A stretch of 14,480 bases of DNA, from NCBI GenBank assembly GCA_047618505.1, contig JBLHLB010000070.1, forward strand, positions 1 to 14,480. Direction: 5' to 3'. This stretch comes from JBLHLB01 sp047618505. GTDB lineage: Bacteria > Planctomycetota > UBA1135 > GCA-002686595. A program made the position numbers and the translations under genes. Positions 1 through 7,178 of this stretch are shown here, in pieces (within the stretch, counting starts at the first letter, position 1; every line of letters starts with the position of its first letter). The notes beneath the pieces are model-generated. The model saw nothing but the letters and a program-made list of their open reading frames with translations. It did no database searches and was not told where the DNA came from.

Positions 1-1062
1 GCCGAGGGCATCGATGCCTTCGCGCACAGACTTCAGAGCGCTGGCGGACGCAAGGGGCCCCATGCGGTTGTCACGCTCCGAGGGATCGCCCACCTTGATA
101 CGTGCCAGGCTCCCAAGAAGATCCTCCACCACCTCGTCCACGCGATCCGCCGGCACGAAGATGCGTCGCACTGCCGTGCACTTCTGCCCGGCCTTTTGCG
201 TCATGTCAGTCTGCACGTTTGACAGGAATAAGCCGTAGGTCTCGGAGTCACTATCCACGTCCGGCGCAAGCACCGCCGCATTGAGGGAGTCCGCTTCGGC
301 GTTCACATGAACGTTGTGCCGCACAAGGTTCTCGTGCCCGCGCAACAGCGCCGCCGTGCGCGAGCCACCGGTGAAGGCCAGGACGTCCTGCGCCCCCGCG
401 TGCGAAAGCAGATCGCCGGCGCTACCGCAGAGGAACTGGAAAGCACCCTCGGGTAGCACACCGCTCTCCACAATGATCTGTGCCGTGCGCCAGGCCAGGT
501 AGGACGTCGCGGTCCCGGGCTTTTCCACCACGGGCACGCCAGCCAGAAGCGCGCAGGCCATCTTCTCGCACATGTTCCAAACCGGGAAGTTGAAGGCGTT
601 GATGTGAATCGCAACTCCCTCGCGCGGAACACTTATGTGCTCACCCCAGAAGCGCGCAGTGCGGCCGAGCTGCGTGCCTTCTCCATCGGGCAGGAAGCGC
701 TTGTCGGGCAGAGATTTCGCAAAGAATGCGTAGGACGACAGGGTCCCCGTTCCGCCATCGAGGTCAAACTTCGCGTCGCCGCGCGTCGTCCCCGAGCACT
801 GGATCGAGAGTTCGATTAGCTCCTCGCGCTGCTCGTGTATCGCCTTCGAGAGCGACTTCAGGAGCCCGCCACGCTCCGCAAAGGTCAGTGCCCGCAGAGC
901 CGGTCCGCCAATCTCGCGCCCGTAGCGAAGAACGGCCTGCATGTCGATTCCATCGGTGCCACAGGTTGCGATGGCCTCCTCATTCGTGGGATTGACCAGG
1001 GTCGATAGATCGCCGCTGGCCTCCTTCCAAGAGCCGAGGACGTAACTGGAGAGCGTCTGCAT
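1..1062 (-). CDS. boxD: BoxD/PaaZ-type aldehyde dehydrogenase (3,4-dehydroadipyl-CoA semialdehyde dehydrogenase-like), partial
   Basis: The reading frame is open from the ATG at 1062 to the left edge, giving the first 354 residues; the C-terminus is outside the window. Seen: N-terminus MQTLSSYVLGSW, a GTTRGDAKFDLDGGTGTLSS stretch, the INAFNFPVWN substrate/cofactor segment, VVEKPGTATSY, FTGGSRTA, catalytic Glu256 in EADSLN and nucleophile Cys295 in AGQKCTAVRR. By my recollection both numbers match the catalytic residues of E. coli PaaZ. Family knowledge: BoxD oxidises 3,4-dehydroadipyl-CoA semialdehyde with NADP+ in the aerobic CoA-dependent (box) benzoate pathway; PaaZ carries the same domain fused to a C-terminal hydratase. 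The TRGDAKFD-type segment favours BoxD. Whether a PaaZ-like hydratase domain follows cannot be seen. It is cytoplasmic and divergent from the SDR gene. There is no good Shine-Dalgarno sequence before the start. Confidence 0.85.
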   Translation of the reverse strand, partial: MQTLSSYVLGSWKEASGDLSTLVNPTNEEAIATCGTDGIDMQAVLRYGREIGGPALRALTFAERGGLLKSLSKAIHEQREELIELSIQCSGTTRGDAKFDLDGGTGTLSSYAFFAKSLPDKRFLPDGEGTQLGRTARFWGEHISVPREGVAIHINAFNFPVWNMCEKMACALLAGVPVVEKPGTATSYLAWRTAQIIVESGVLPEGAFQFLCGSAGDLLSHAGAQDVLAFTGGSRTAALLRGHENLVRHNVHVNAEADSLNAAVLAPDVDSDSETYGLFLSNVQTDMTQKAGQKCTAVRRIFVPADRVDEVVEDLLGSLARIKVGDPSERDNRMGPLASASALKSVREGIDALG

Positions 1063-1122
1063 GATGATCGAGTTCAGGAGGTCGCGGGTAGGGAGCGCGC
1101 TTCAGGGGGAAAAAGGGCAGGC

Positions 1123-1151
1123 AAGATACCCCATCGATGGCGGGTCCCCAA
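1123..1151 (-). promoter_or_regulatory. Candidate promoter of the boxD-like gene with a palindrome in its spacer
   Basis: Read on the minus strand, TTGGGG (1151-1146) and TATCTT (1128-1123) are separated by exactly 17 nt, resembling a sigma70-type -35/-10 pair (3/6 and 4/6 matches). The spacer contains the perfect 10-bp palindrome CCATCGATGG (1131-1140). A repressor bound there would block the promoter, so this could be an operator controlling the aldehyde dehydrogenase and perhaps the divergent SDR. This is inference from consensus matching and GC-rich sequence gives false hits. Confidence 0.3.
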
Positions 1152-1296
1152 CGCGATTGCGGGCCTCTCTCGGCCAATGGCCCCAGGGAGTGAGCCGAGA
1201 ATGAGCTGGGAGCTGTCTGGGAGCACTTTTCGCCGCTTCCCACAGAATCCCGGGGGCGCCTTGGATGCGGGGACCGTTGTCCGGCAGGCTCTCCCC

Positions 1297-2154
1297 ATGA
1301 GCGTAATCAACGATGGGGTCGAAGCGGCCCGCTGGCTTCCGGCCGACACCTTCAAGGGCCAACATGCGGTGGTTACCGGTGGTGGAACGGGCCTCGGGCT
1401 TGAGATCAGCCGCGGGCTGGCCGCCCTCGGGGCGGAGGTCACGATCCTCTCCCGCGATCCAGACAACCACACGGACCTCACGGACGAAGCGAAGGCCAAG
1501 GGCTGGACGGTCCACGGTCAAGCACTCGACGTGCGCGAGGCAGCCAGCGTCGCGGCCGCCGCGGAAGCGGTGCTCGAGCGCTCAGGTAAGGTCGACATCT
1601 TGGTGAACAACGCCGCCGGGAACTTTGTCTGCCCCACGGAGCGACTATCGGCCAACGCCTGGCGCGCAGTGCTTGGCATCGTGCTTGACGGCACGTTTTT
1701 CTGCAGCCGAGACTTCGGTCGTTCGATGATCAAGCAAGGATCGGGCAACATCCTCAATATCGTTGCCACCTACGCAACAACCGGCATGCCCGGGGTAGCC
1801 CATTCGGCAAGTGCTAAGGCCGGAGTGCTGACACTGACCAAGACCCTTGCGGCCGAGTGGGCGCGCTACAACATTCGCGTCAACGCCATCGCACCCGGCC
1901 CCTTCGAGAGCGCGCGTGCTGCCGGAAACCTCTGGCCTACGAAGGAAGTCGAAGATCATGTGCGTAACCTCATTCCCCAAAAGCGTTTCGCGCCAGCCCA
2001 CGAAGTCGCCGCTCAATGTCTCTGGATCCTCTGCCCTGCGAGTGCATGGATGACAGGCGAATGCGTTGTGCATGACGGCGGAATCTCCCTGCCACGAACT
2101 TTTTGGGAACCGGGGCAGCGCGTGTCACGGCCTAAGTCCGAGGACACTCAGTAG
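1297..2154 (+). CDS. SDR-family oxidoreductase, 2,4-dienoyl-CoA reductase-like
   Basis: A 285-residue short-chain dehydrogenase from the ATG at 1297 (MSVINDG). The frame stays open upstream to an ATG at 1177, but the added 40 residues look like untranslated leader, and the 1297 start puts the Rossmann motif at the usual distance. Seen: cofactor motif TGGGTGLG, NNAAGNF motif, and a C-terminal region with APGP, GWMTG-like ASAWMTGE and DGG. The canonical YxxxK motif is absent: the segment before Lys174 reads HSASAK. Instead Tyr159 lies 15 residues before Lys174 with Ser170 between, the Tyr/Ser/Lys spacing of mammalian mitochondrial DECR1 (199/210/214, from memory). Known family role: NADPH-dependent reduction of 2,4-dienoyl-CoA during unsaturated fatty acid oxidation. 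The real substrate may differ; the divergent boxD-like gene suggests a CoA-thioester catabolic role. murQ follows after 2 nt, so they are probably co-transcribed. Confidence 0.85.
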   Translation: MSVINDGVEAARWLPADTFKGQHAVVTGGGTGLGLEISRGLAALGAEVTILSRDPDNHTDLTDEAKAKGWTVHGQALDVREAASVAAAAEAVLERSGKVDILVNNAAGNFVCPTERLSANAWRAVLGIVLDGTFFCSRDFGRSMIKQGSGNILNIVATYATTGMPGVAHSASAKAGVLTLTKTLAAEWARYNIRVNAIAPGPFESARAAGNLWPTKEVEDHVRNLIPQKRFAPAHEVAAQCLWILCPASAWMTGECVVHDGGISLPRTFWEPGQRVSRPKSEDTQ

Positions 2155-2156
2155 TC

Positions 2157-3089
2157 GTGCAAGAAGGATCAAGCGAGGGCGACGACACCGGCACCGGCGC
2201 GCGCGACCACCTGCCGACCGAACTTGTCAATGAGCGCACACGTAACCTCGACGACGTGTCCACGGCGGATGCGCTCGAGCTGCTCACAACCGAGGACGAA
2301 GTTGCGGTGGCCGCCGTGCGCAAAGCTCACCCTGCACTTGAACAGGTGATCGACCTCGCCACCGAACGCCTGGGGCGTGGTGGTCGCATGTTCTATGTCG
2401 GCGCCGGCACAAGCGGTCGACTGGGGACCTTAGATGCGGCGGAATGCCCGCCGACTTTCTCCAGCGCACCCGAGCAAGTCCAAGCTCTTATCGCCGGCGG
2501 AAAAGACGCCCTCATACGCGCCGTTGAAGGTGCGGAAGACGATCCCGACGCCGCCTCTCTGGAACTCTTCGCACGTAAGTTGACCCCAACGGATCTCGTA
2601 ATCGGAATCGCCGCCGGCGGCACGACGCCCTATGTGCACGGCGCCATTGCCTACGCACGCTCCATTGGCGCAGCCACAGCCTTTCTGGCCTGCGTTCCCT
2701 TTGCCGCTGTTCCTGATGAAGCGGACATAAGCATACGTCTGGACACGGGGCCCGAGCCCCTGGCGGGCAGCACGCGCATGAAAGCGGGCACCGCCACAAA
2801 GCTCGCTCTCAATGCCATTTCCACCCTCACTATGGTGCGCCTCGGCAAAGTTCACGGCAACCGCATGGTGGACGTGCAGGCACGCGGAAACACGAAGCTC
2901 GTTGAAAGAGCGACCTCCCTCGTGGCGGAGTTGGCGGGCGTCGACCGCGAGCTTGCGCGGCAGCTTCTGTGGTCTGCAAATTGGCAAGTCAAGACCGCCG
3001 TTGTCATGCACCAGAAAGGTCTCGATGCGGCAGCCGCCACCAAGCTCCTGGCCAAAGTTGGCGGGTTCCTTCGGGAAGCCCTGAAGTGA
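2157..3089 (+). CDS. murQ: N-acetylmuramic acid 6-phosphate etherase MurQ
   Basis: A 310-residue protein starting with GTG at 2157, two bases after the SDR stop. It cleaves the lactyl ether of MurNAc-6-phosphate to give GlcNAc-6-phosphate and D-lactate during cytoplasmic cell-wall recycling. Seen: LPTELVNERTRNLDD at the start, the sugar-isomerase (SIS) phosphosugar motif GAGTSGRLGTLDAAECPPTF, a second segment GIAAGGTTPYVHGA, GSTRMKAGTATK, and the VDVQARGNTKL motif. Glu96 (AAECPP) and Glu127 (GAEDD) are 31 residues apart, the same spacing as the catalytic pair Glu83/Glu114 of E. coli MurQ. Length is usual for the family. A GAGGA at 2140-2144 is a distant possible ribosome site, and translational coupling to the SDR is likely. 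No anhydroMurNAc kinase or MurNAc transporter gene is nearby, so its substrate must come from genes elsewhere. Confidence 0.95.
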   Translation: MQEGSSEGDDTGTGARDHLPTELVNERTRNLDDVSTADALELLTTEDEVAVAAVRKAHPALEQVIDLATERLGRGGRMFYVGAGTSGRLGTLDAAECPPTFSSAPEQVQALIAGGKDALIRAVEGAEDDPDAASLELFARKLTPTDLVIGIAAGGTTPYVHGAIAYARSIGAATAFLACVPFAAVPDEADISIRLDTGPEPLAGSTRMKAGTATKLALNAISTLTMVRLGKVHGNRMVDVQARGNTKLVERATSLVAELAGVDRELARQLLWSANWQVKTAVVMHQKGLDAAAATKLLAKVGGFLREALK

Positions 3090-3114
3090 AGACGCGAGCG
3101 AGCTTCGGCTACAG

Positions 3115-3172
3115 GTAGCTCAGGATGCCGGAGCTGCTACGACGCTTGGCCCCTACGTACTTGACCCCAAGC
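3115..3172. terminator. Weak hairpins between convergent murQ and LysR genes
   Basis: The 122-bp gap between the convergent genes has two imperfect hairpins: GTAGCTC (3115-3121) with GAGCTGCTAC (3131-3140), bulged, and GCTTGG (3144-3149) with CCAAGC (3167-3172) across a 17-nt loop. Neither has a T tract. One may act as a bidirectional terminator, but the evidence is only stem pairing and position. Confidence 0.2.
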
Positions 3173-3211
3173 CAGAAAGGCCTGTCTACGACCGAAGCAT
3201 GACCCAGCGGG

Positions 3212-4099
3212 CTAGCGCCGGCGCAGTTCTTTTGCGAAAGCGGCGGCTGCGGGCGAAAGAGGGCGACCCTTCTTGCGAATAATGGCGAGGCGTCTCGTGA
3301 TCTTGAGGCCGGCCACGGGGAGGGGGACGACTTCTCGGCCGCGCTCTGTTTCCAACCCAAGGCGGCTGACGAAGGCCAACATGTTGGTCGCCGTCACCAT
3401 CCGCAGAATCGCTGGGATGGAGCGCAGTTCCATGACGACGTTCATCTTCACGCCCGCGCCGCGCAGGGCTCCGTCCACGAGGGAGCGAATCGCGGAGGGT
3501 GACTCGAAACCCACTAGCGCCTGTCCCTCGAGAGCGGCAAGGGAGATTCGCTTGCGGCCGGCTAGGGGGTGACCGGGGGCGGCCACTAGCGTGATGCGAT
3601 CGGTTGCGAAGGGTCTGACTTCCAGTTCCGACATCTGCCCGGGATCGATCGGCAGGGTGACGATGCCCAGTTCGAGTCGCTCCGCGGCCACGTCGCGTTC
3701 GGTGTCACGGCTGCCGGCCTCCTTGACATGGAAAAGTACACCGGGGTGAGAAGCCTGGAAGCTGGCGATGGCCTCGGGCAGAAGGAACGAGACCGCCGTG
3801 GCGCCACCCCCGATGCGGATGATCCCCGACTCAAGGTTCGCAAGGGCCGCGACGCCCTGGCGCAGCTGCCCGTAGCGCTCCACAAGATCCCGCGCCTCGC
3901 GCTCCAGGAAACGACCCTCCTCAGTGAGGACAACACCGCGGGTTGTGCGCTCGAATAGGGTGACGCCGAGGTCGGCCTCGAGCTGTTGCAGGCGCCGCGA
4001 GAGAGCAGGCTGCGTCACGAAGAGTCGGGTCGCCGCGCGTGTCACAGCGCCGCACTCTGCAACTTCCAAGAAGGAGCGCAGTAGGGTCAGATCCGTCAT
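3212..4099 (-). CDS. LysR-family transcriptional regulator
   Basis: A 295-residue protein with normal LysR-type architecture. Residues 1-60 form the winged helix-turn-helix: MTDLTLLRSFLEVAE, then VTQPALSRRLQQLEADLG as recognition region, then LFERTTRGVVLTEEG. A linker helix follows, and residues 90-295 are the periplasmic-binding-protein-like effector domain (IIRIGGGATAVSFLLPEAI, LELGIVTLPID, LVGFESPSAIRSLVD). The start is supported by the conserved N-terminus. It is divergent from acnB with 113 bp between the start codons, the usual arrangement for a LysR regulator and its target, so control of acnB and autoregulation are the natural hypothesis. No effector can be deduced. The C-terminus is basic (KELRRR). 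Confidence 0.93.
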   Translation of the reverse strand: MTDLTLLRSFLEVAECGAVTRAATRLFVTQPALSRRLQQLEADLGVTLFERTTRGVVLTEEGRFLEREARDLVERYGQLRQGVAALANLESGIIRIGGGATAVSFLLPEAIASFQASHPGVLFHVKEAGSRDTERDVAAERLELGIVTLPIDPGQMSELEVRPFATDRITLVAAPGHPLAGRKRISLAALEGQALVGFESPSAIRSLVDGALRGAGVKMNVVMELRSIPAILRMVTATNMLAFVSRLGLETERGREVVPLPVAGLKITRRLAIIRKKGRPLSPAAAAFAKELRRR

Positions 4100-4101
4100 G
4101 C
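4089..4101. repeat. 13-bp direct repeat, copy 1 (over the LysR start codon)
   Basis: AGATCCGTCATGC reads on the plus strand across the start codon of the LysR gene (its CAT is 4097-4099). The identical 13 bases occur in the same orientation at 4204-4216, across the acnB start. A perfect repeat of this length within about 130 bp is unlikely by chance. It could be a regulatory site or a trace of local duplication. Confidence 0.7.
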
Positions 4102-4110
4102 ATAAAATCT

Positions 4111-4121
4111 ATCACGGTGAT
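4111..4121. promoter_or_regulatory. Palindrome in the LysR-acnB intergenic region, candidate operator
   Basis: ATCACGGTGAT is a perfect inverted repeat (ATCAC-G-GTGAT) 12 bp upstream of the LysR start. It is followed by the AT-rich stretch ATATATCGATTTT (4126-4138), unusual in this GC-rich sequence and a likely promoter region. LysR regulators bind dyad sites of this general kind (T-N11-A). The exact T-N11-A spacing is not met here, so the assignment rests on dyad symmetry and position. An ATGACA (4120-4125) could serve as -35 of an acnB promoter, but I see no convincing -10. Confidence 0.4.
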
Positions 4122-4203
4122 GACATATATCGATTTTCTGCATGTAGAGAAATAGCCGATACTGAATCTGTACCCGTCTTCTGGCTTGCCGCCAGCCCAA
4201 CAG

Positions 4204-4216
4204 AGATCCGTCATGC
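4204..4216. repeat. 13-bp direct repeat, copy 2 (over the acnB start codon)
   Basis: Second copy of AGATCCGTCATGC, in the same orientation as 4089-4101. Here its ATG (4213-4215) is the acnB start codon, so the repeat also forms the ribosome-entry region, which lacks a good Shine-Dalgarno sequence (only AGAG is present). Confidence 0.7.
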
Positions 4217-6777
4217 TGAACGAATACCGCCAACACGTTGCCGAGCGCGCCGAGCTCGGGATCCCCCCCCTCCCCATCAATCCGGAGCAGATGGCTGCCC
4301 TGGTCGAGCTGCTCAAGAGCCCGCCCGCCGGGGAGGATGAATTCCTGATGGACCTCCTGGAAAACCGCGTGCCCGCCGGCGTGGACAAGTCTGCCTATGT
4401 GAAGGCGGCCTTCCTCTCTGACGTGGCCAAAGGCACGGCCTCCAGCCCGCTGATCACGGCCGCCAAGGCCGTCGAGCTACTCGGGACCATGTTGGGCGGT
4501 TACAACGTCGGCACCCTCATCGAGCTGCTCGCCGATGCGGACCTCGGCGCCCTCGCCGCAGACCAACTAAAGGGCACGCTCCTGATCTTCGACGCCTTCC
4601 ACGACGTCGAGCAAAAGGCCAAGGCCGGCAACATCAACGCCAAGAACTTGATCCGCTCCTGGGCCGACGCCGAGTGGTTCACGCAACGCCCCGTCGTTCC
4701 CGAACGCATCACTCTGACCGTCTTCATGGTCGAGGGCGAAACGAACACAGATGACCTGTCCCCCGCTCCGGACGCCTGGTCGCGGCCTGACATTCCCCTG
4801 CACGGCCTGGCGATGCTCAAGATCCCGCGGCCGGGCGTGGACAATGCCCTGGTGCAGATCGAAGAGCTCAAGCAGAAAGGCCACCCCCTGGTCTACGTTG
4901 GCGACGTAGTGGGAACCGGTTCCTCGCGCAAGTCGGCCACGAACTCGGTTCTCTGGCACATGGGTGATGACATCCCCCGCATCCCCAACAAGCGCGCAGG
5001 CGGAGTCTGCCTGGGCGGCAAGATCGCGCCGATCTTCTTCAACACGATGGAAGACTCCGGCGCCCTCCCGATCGAGTGCGACGTGGCGAAAATGTCCATG
5101 GGCGACGTTATCACTGTGCTGCCGATGGAAGGTCGCATCGAGGACGCAAGTGGGCAGGTCATTTCGAACTTCTCCCACAGGAGCGATGTGATCCTCGACG
5201 AAGTCCGAGCCGGTGGTCGCATTCCCCTCATCATCGGTCGAGGCCTGACCGCCAAGGCTCGCGCGGCACTGGGTGAAGGACCGTCGGAGGCCTTCCGCTG
5301 CCCCAAAGCTCCCAACGAGACCGGCAAGGGCTTCACCCTTGCGCAAAAGATGGTCGGTCGCGCCTGCGGTTTGGCCGAAGGGCAGGGCGTGCGGCCAGGG
5401 ACCAGCTGCGAACCGATCATGTCCAGCGTCGGCTCCCAGGACACCACTGGCCCGATGACGCGGGACGAACTCGAGGAGCTCGCTTGCCTCGGATTCTCGT
5501 CGGACTTGGTGATGCAGTCTTTCTGCCACACAGCCGCCTACCCAAAGCCGGTGGACGTCACTACCCACCACACTCTGCCGGAGTTCTTTGAGACCCGTGG
5601 CGGCGTTGCTCTGCGTCCGGGCGATGGGATCATTCACTCCTGGTTGAACCGCATGCTCCTACCGGATCAGGTGGGGACCGGTGGTGACTCGCACACGCGT
5701 TTCCCCCTGGGAATCTCATTCCCTGCTGGTTCCGGTCTGGTCGCCTTCGCAGCCGCCCTGGGGGCGATGCCCCTGGACATGCCCGAGTCGGTTCTCGTGC
5801 GTTTCACCGGCGAAATGCAACCGGGGATCACCCTGCGGGACCTCGTCAACGCGATCCCCTATGCCGCCATTCAAACGGGTGAGTTGACGGTCTCCAAGGA
5901 AGGCAAGAAGAACGTATTCTCCGGCCGCATCATCGAGATTGAAGGCTTGCCCGACCTCAAGCTTGAGCAGGCTTTCGAGCTCTCGGACGCGACCGCGGAA
6001 CGATCGGCTGCGGGCTGCACCGTGCTGCTCAACGAAGAGCCTGTCGCTGAATACCTGCGCTCCAACATTGTGATGCTGCGCTGGATGATCGCCAGTGGTT
6101 ATCACGACGCACGCACCCTCGAGCGGCGCGCAAAGAAGATGGAGGAGTGGCTCGCCAACCCCAGTCTCCTGCGCCCCGATGCGGACGCGCAGTACGCCGC
6201 GACAGTCGATGTCAACATGTCCGAGATCAAGGAGCCCTTGCTCGCCTGCCCGAACGATCCCGACGACGTCAAGACACTCTCCGACGTGGCGGGTACCGCC
6301 GTCCAAGAAGTCTTCCTCGGCTCCTGCATGACCAACATCGGACACTTCCGTGCGGCGGGCAGACTACTTGAAGCCTATGGCAAGCCCGTCCCGACTCGCC
6401 TTTGGGTTGTGCCGCCCACGAAAATGGACAAGGCGCAGCTCGTGGAGGAAGGCTACTACGCGATCTTTGCCGCGGCTAACGCACGTACGGAGACGCCCGG
6501 CTGCAGTCTTTGCATGGGCAACCAAGCGCGTGTTGCCGATGGCTCGAGCGTGTTCTCCACCTCCACGCGCAACTTCCCGAACCGTCTCGGCAATGGAGCC
6601 AACGTGTTCCTGGGGTCGGCGGAACTGGCCGCCGTCTGCGCGATCCTCGGTAGGATTCCGACGATCGAGGAGTACAGGCAGCACTCCGCAGCCCTCGACA
6701 CCATGGCCGGCGATGTCTATCGCTACCTGAACTTTGACACGCTGCCGGAGTTCGTCGAGAGCGCGGCCAAGGCCTAA
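4213..6777 (+). CDS. acnB: Aconitate hydratase B
   Basis: An 854-residue protein from the ATG at 4213 (MLNEYRQHVAERA, matching the E. coli AcnB start); an ATG nine codons upstream is rejected for that reason. It interconverts citrate and isocitrate via cis-aconitate in the TCA cycle. Seen, in AcnB order: the HEAT-like N-terminal domain (about 1-155), the swivel domain with GETNTDDLSPAPDAWSRPDI and GTGSSRKSATNSV, then the catalytic region with SVGSQDTTGPMTRDE, HTAAYPKPVDV, GTGGDSHTRFPLGISFPAG and EIEGLPDLK. The three [4Fe-4S] ligands are Cys705 (GSCMTN), Cys764 and Cys767 (GCSLCMGN). STSTRNFPNRLG near the C-terminus is the substrate-binding segment. It is about 11 residues shorter than the E. 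coli protein, mainly because of a shorter loop after AMLKIPRPGVD. Divergent from the LysR gene, its probable regulator. No frameshift is visible. Confidence 0.98.
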   Translation: MLNEYRQHVAERAELGIPPLPINPEQMAALVELLKSPPAGEDEFLMDLLENRVPAGVDKSAYVKAAFLSDVAKGTASSPLITAAKAVELLGTMLGGYNVGTLIELLADADLGALAADQLKGTLLIFDAFHDVEQKAKAGNINAKNLIRSWADAEWFTQRPVVPERITLTVFMVEGETNTDDLSPAPDAWSRPDIPLHGLAMLKIPRPGVDNALVQIEELKQKGHPLVYVGDVVGTGSSRKSATNSVLWHMGDDIPRIPNKRAGGVCLGGKIAPIFFNTMEDSGALPIECDVAKMSMGDVITVLPMEGRIEDASGQVISNFSHRSDVILDEVRAGGRIPLIIGRGLTAKARAALGEGPSEAFRCPKAPNETGKGFTLAQKMVGRACGLAEGQGVRPGTSCEPIMSSVGSQDTTGPMTRDELEELACLGFSSDLVMQSFCHTAAYPKPVDVTTHHTLPEFFETRGGVALRPGDGIIHSWLNRMLLPDQVGTGGDSHTRFPLGISFPAGSGLVAFAAALGAMPLDMPESVLVRFTGEMQPGITLRDLVNAIPYAAIQTGELTVSKEGKKNVFSGRIIEIEGLPDLKLEQAFELSDATAERSAAGCTVLLNEEPVAEYLRSNIVMLRWMIASGYHDARTLERRAKKMEEWLANPSLLRPDADAQYAATVDVNMSEIKEPLLACPNDPDDVKTLSDVAGTAVQEVFLGSCMTNIGHFRAAGRLLEAYGKPVPTRLWVVPPTKMDKAQLVEEGYYAIFAAANARTETPGCSLCMGNQARVADGSSVFSTSTRNFPNRLGNGANVFLGSAELAAVCAILGRIPTIEEYRQHSAALDTMAGDVYRYLNFDTLPEFVESAAKA

Positions 6778-6788
6778 TCGCCGATCGT

Positions 6789-6813
6789 CCGCACGGGCTT
6801 CCACCCCGTGCGG
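6789..6813 (+). terminator. Hairpin after acnB
   Basis: CCGCACGGG (6789-6797) and CCCGTGCGG (6805-6813) form a perfect 9-bp GC-rich stem with a 7-nt loop, 11 bases after the acnB stop. No T tract follows, so it may be an atypical intrinsic terminator or an mRNA 3'-end stabiliser. Confidence 0.5.
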
Positions 6814-7178
6814 CCGAAGTCCGGGCCGCTTGGGTCAACGCTGCAGCTCAGACGCCCAACTTTGACTAGGCCTGTCGCTACTCTCAGCACAGCCTCGGAC
6901 TCGGAATCGGACTCCTCTCCCGGCTCAGGTGAGGCCAGCAGCCCCTCCTTCTTCCAGGGGTCCGCCCTGACTTCCTGAGACCCGCTGTGGAGTGGGTCAG
7001 ATTTGGACTCCCGCGGGTGAATCGCGCACCAACACCTTTCTCGAACGGAGAGACGCGACGATCGCGCCAAGGCGCACGACGCGCGAATTGATGCTCGCGC
7101 AGCCCCAAGGGGTGCTGGACGCCTACACCCTTACGAACTTCAGGCTGCGGCAAGGGGCGGCGCCGGACTGTGACAGGC
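6814..7178. other. Intergenic stretch with no recognised gene
   Basis: About 365 bp between the convergent acnB and FG-GAP genes. Short open frames exist on both strands (for example a 98-codon minus-strand frame 6774-7070 encoding an acidic Ser/Glu stretch), but none resembles a family I know and none has a ribosome site. The repeated TCGGACT motif near 6894-6919 and the phrase GGGTCAGATTTGGACTCC (6996-7013) hint at a degraded repeat or mobile-element edge. I cannot assign it. Confidence 0.4.

Noticed and set aside
4567..5637. 356-codon minus-strand open frame
   Set aside because: Lies entirely antisense to acnB, which has full-length family similarity; it is a GC-rich codon shadow.
6774..7070. 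98-codon minus-strand frame with acidic Ser/Glu stretch
   Set aside because: No family similarity, no ribosome site, and it overlaps the acnB 3' end and hairpin; not supported as a gene.
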